In this document: in pieces, positions 5,675 to 5,695 of the stretch
Layout of the letters: each line of letters starts with the position of its first letter
Position numbering within the stretch: the first letter of the stretch is position 1
Position numbers and translations under genes: made by a program
Source of the DNA: Ruminococcus sp.
GTDB lineage: Bacteria > Bacillota > Clostridia > Oscillospirales > Ruminococcaceae
Reading direction: 5' to 3'
Assembly: GCA_017544125.1 (NCBI GenBank)
Contig: JAFYET010000392.1
Coordinates: 1 to 5,695, forward strand
DNA length: 5,695 nucleotides
The notes under the pieces: model-generated
What the model was told of the DNA's origin: nothing
Seen by the model: the letters and a program-made list of their open reading frames with translations, nothing else
The model's database searches: none

Positions 5675-5695
5675 TACCTTTCTCATATTGCTGTG
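5669..5695 (-). CDS. Last eight codons of a probable upstream gene
   Basis: From the right edge one minus-strand frame reads HSNMRKVR and stops at TGA (5671-5669), inside the DUF4956 ribosome binding site. The very short gap to the GTG at 5662 (six bases between stop and start) is typical of a translationally coupled operon. Eight codons are too few to identify a product. From the usual neighbourhood of DUF4956 I would guess a VTC-type polyphosphate polymerase domain protein, but this is inference only, and the frame could also be open by chance. Confidence 0.35.
   Translation of the reverse strand, partial: HSNMRKVR

Overview
The window looks like ordinary chromosome from a spore-forming anaerobic Firmicute, most likely the Ruminococcus/Oscillospiraceae side of Clostridia. 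The reasons are a germination gene (YpeB), strong purine-rich Shine-Dalgarno sites, TTG and GTG start codons, mixed base composition with frequent ATA isoleucine codons, and a lipoprotein/DUF4956 pair that I associate with gut and rumen Clostridia. The taxonomic call is inference; there is no rRNA or other marker here. I see no mobile element, CRISPR array, tRNA or rRNA.

Layout. Positions 1-1094 (minus strand) hold the first 364 codons of a cysteine desulfurase, cut by the left edge. It has a near-consensus housekeeping promoter (TTGAAA, 17 bases, TATAAT with an upstream TG) in the divergent intergenic region. Positions 1272-2606 (plus) hold ypeB, which starts at a TTG behind a good ribosome binding site; the more upstream ATG at 1146 lies inside the promoter of the divergent gene and is rejected. 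A hairpin at 2639-2663 separates ypeB from a convergent gene. Positions 2704-4866 (minus) encode a 720-residue beta-helix lipoprotein of the Cthe_2159 carbohydrate-binding type, interrupted by a Gly/Pro/Asp-rich repeat linker. After an 85-base gap with a tandem 14-bp AT-rich repeat comes a DUF4956 membrane protein (4952-5662, minus). The stop codon of one further upstream reading frame sits inside the DUF4956 ribosome binding site and only its last eight codons are visible.

How the genes fit together. There are three independent units. The desulfurase supplies sulfur for Fe-S clusters or tRNA thiolation. YpeB is normally the partner of the spore cortex lytic enzyme SleB, yet no sleB is adjacent here. 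The two right-hand genes, probably preceded by another gene off the right edge, look like an operon for an envelope-associated function: an integral membrane protein with a cytoplasmic tail plus an exported, lipid-anchored, probably polysaccharide-binding beta-helix. In related genomes this pair commonly sits with a VTC-type polyphosphate polymerase domain protein and CotH-like proteins; neither can be confirmed here. This pair is the least understood and most interesting part of the window.
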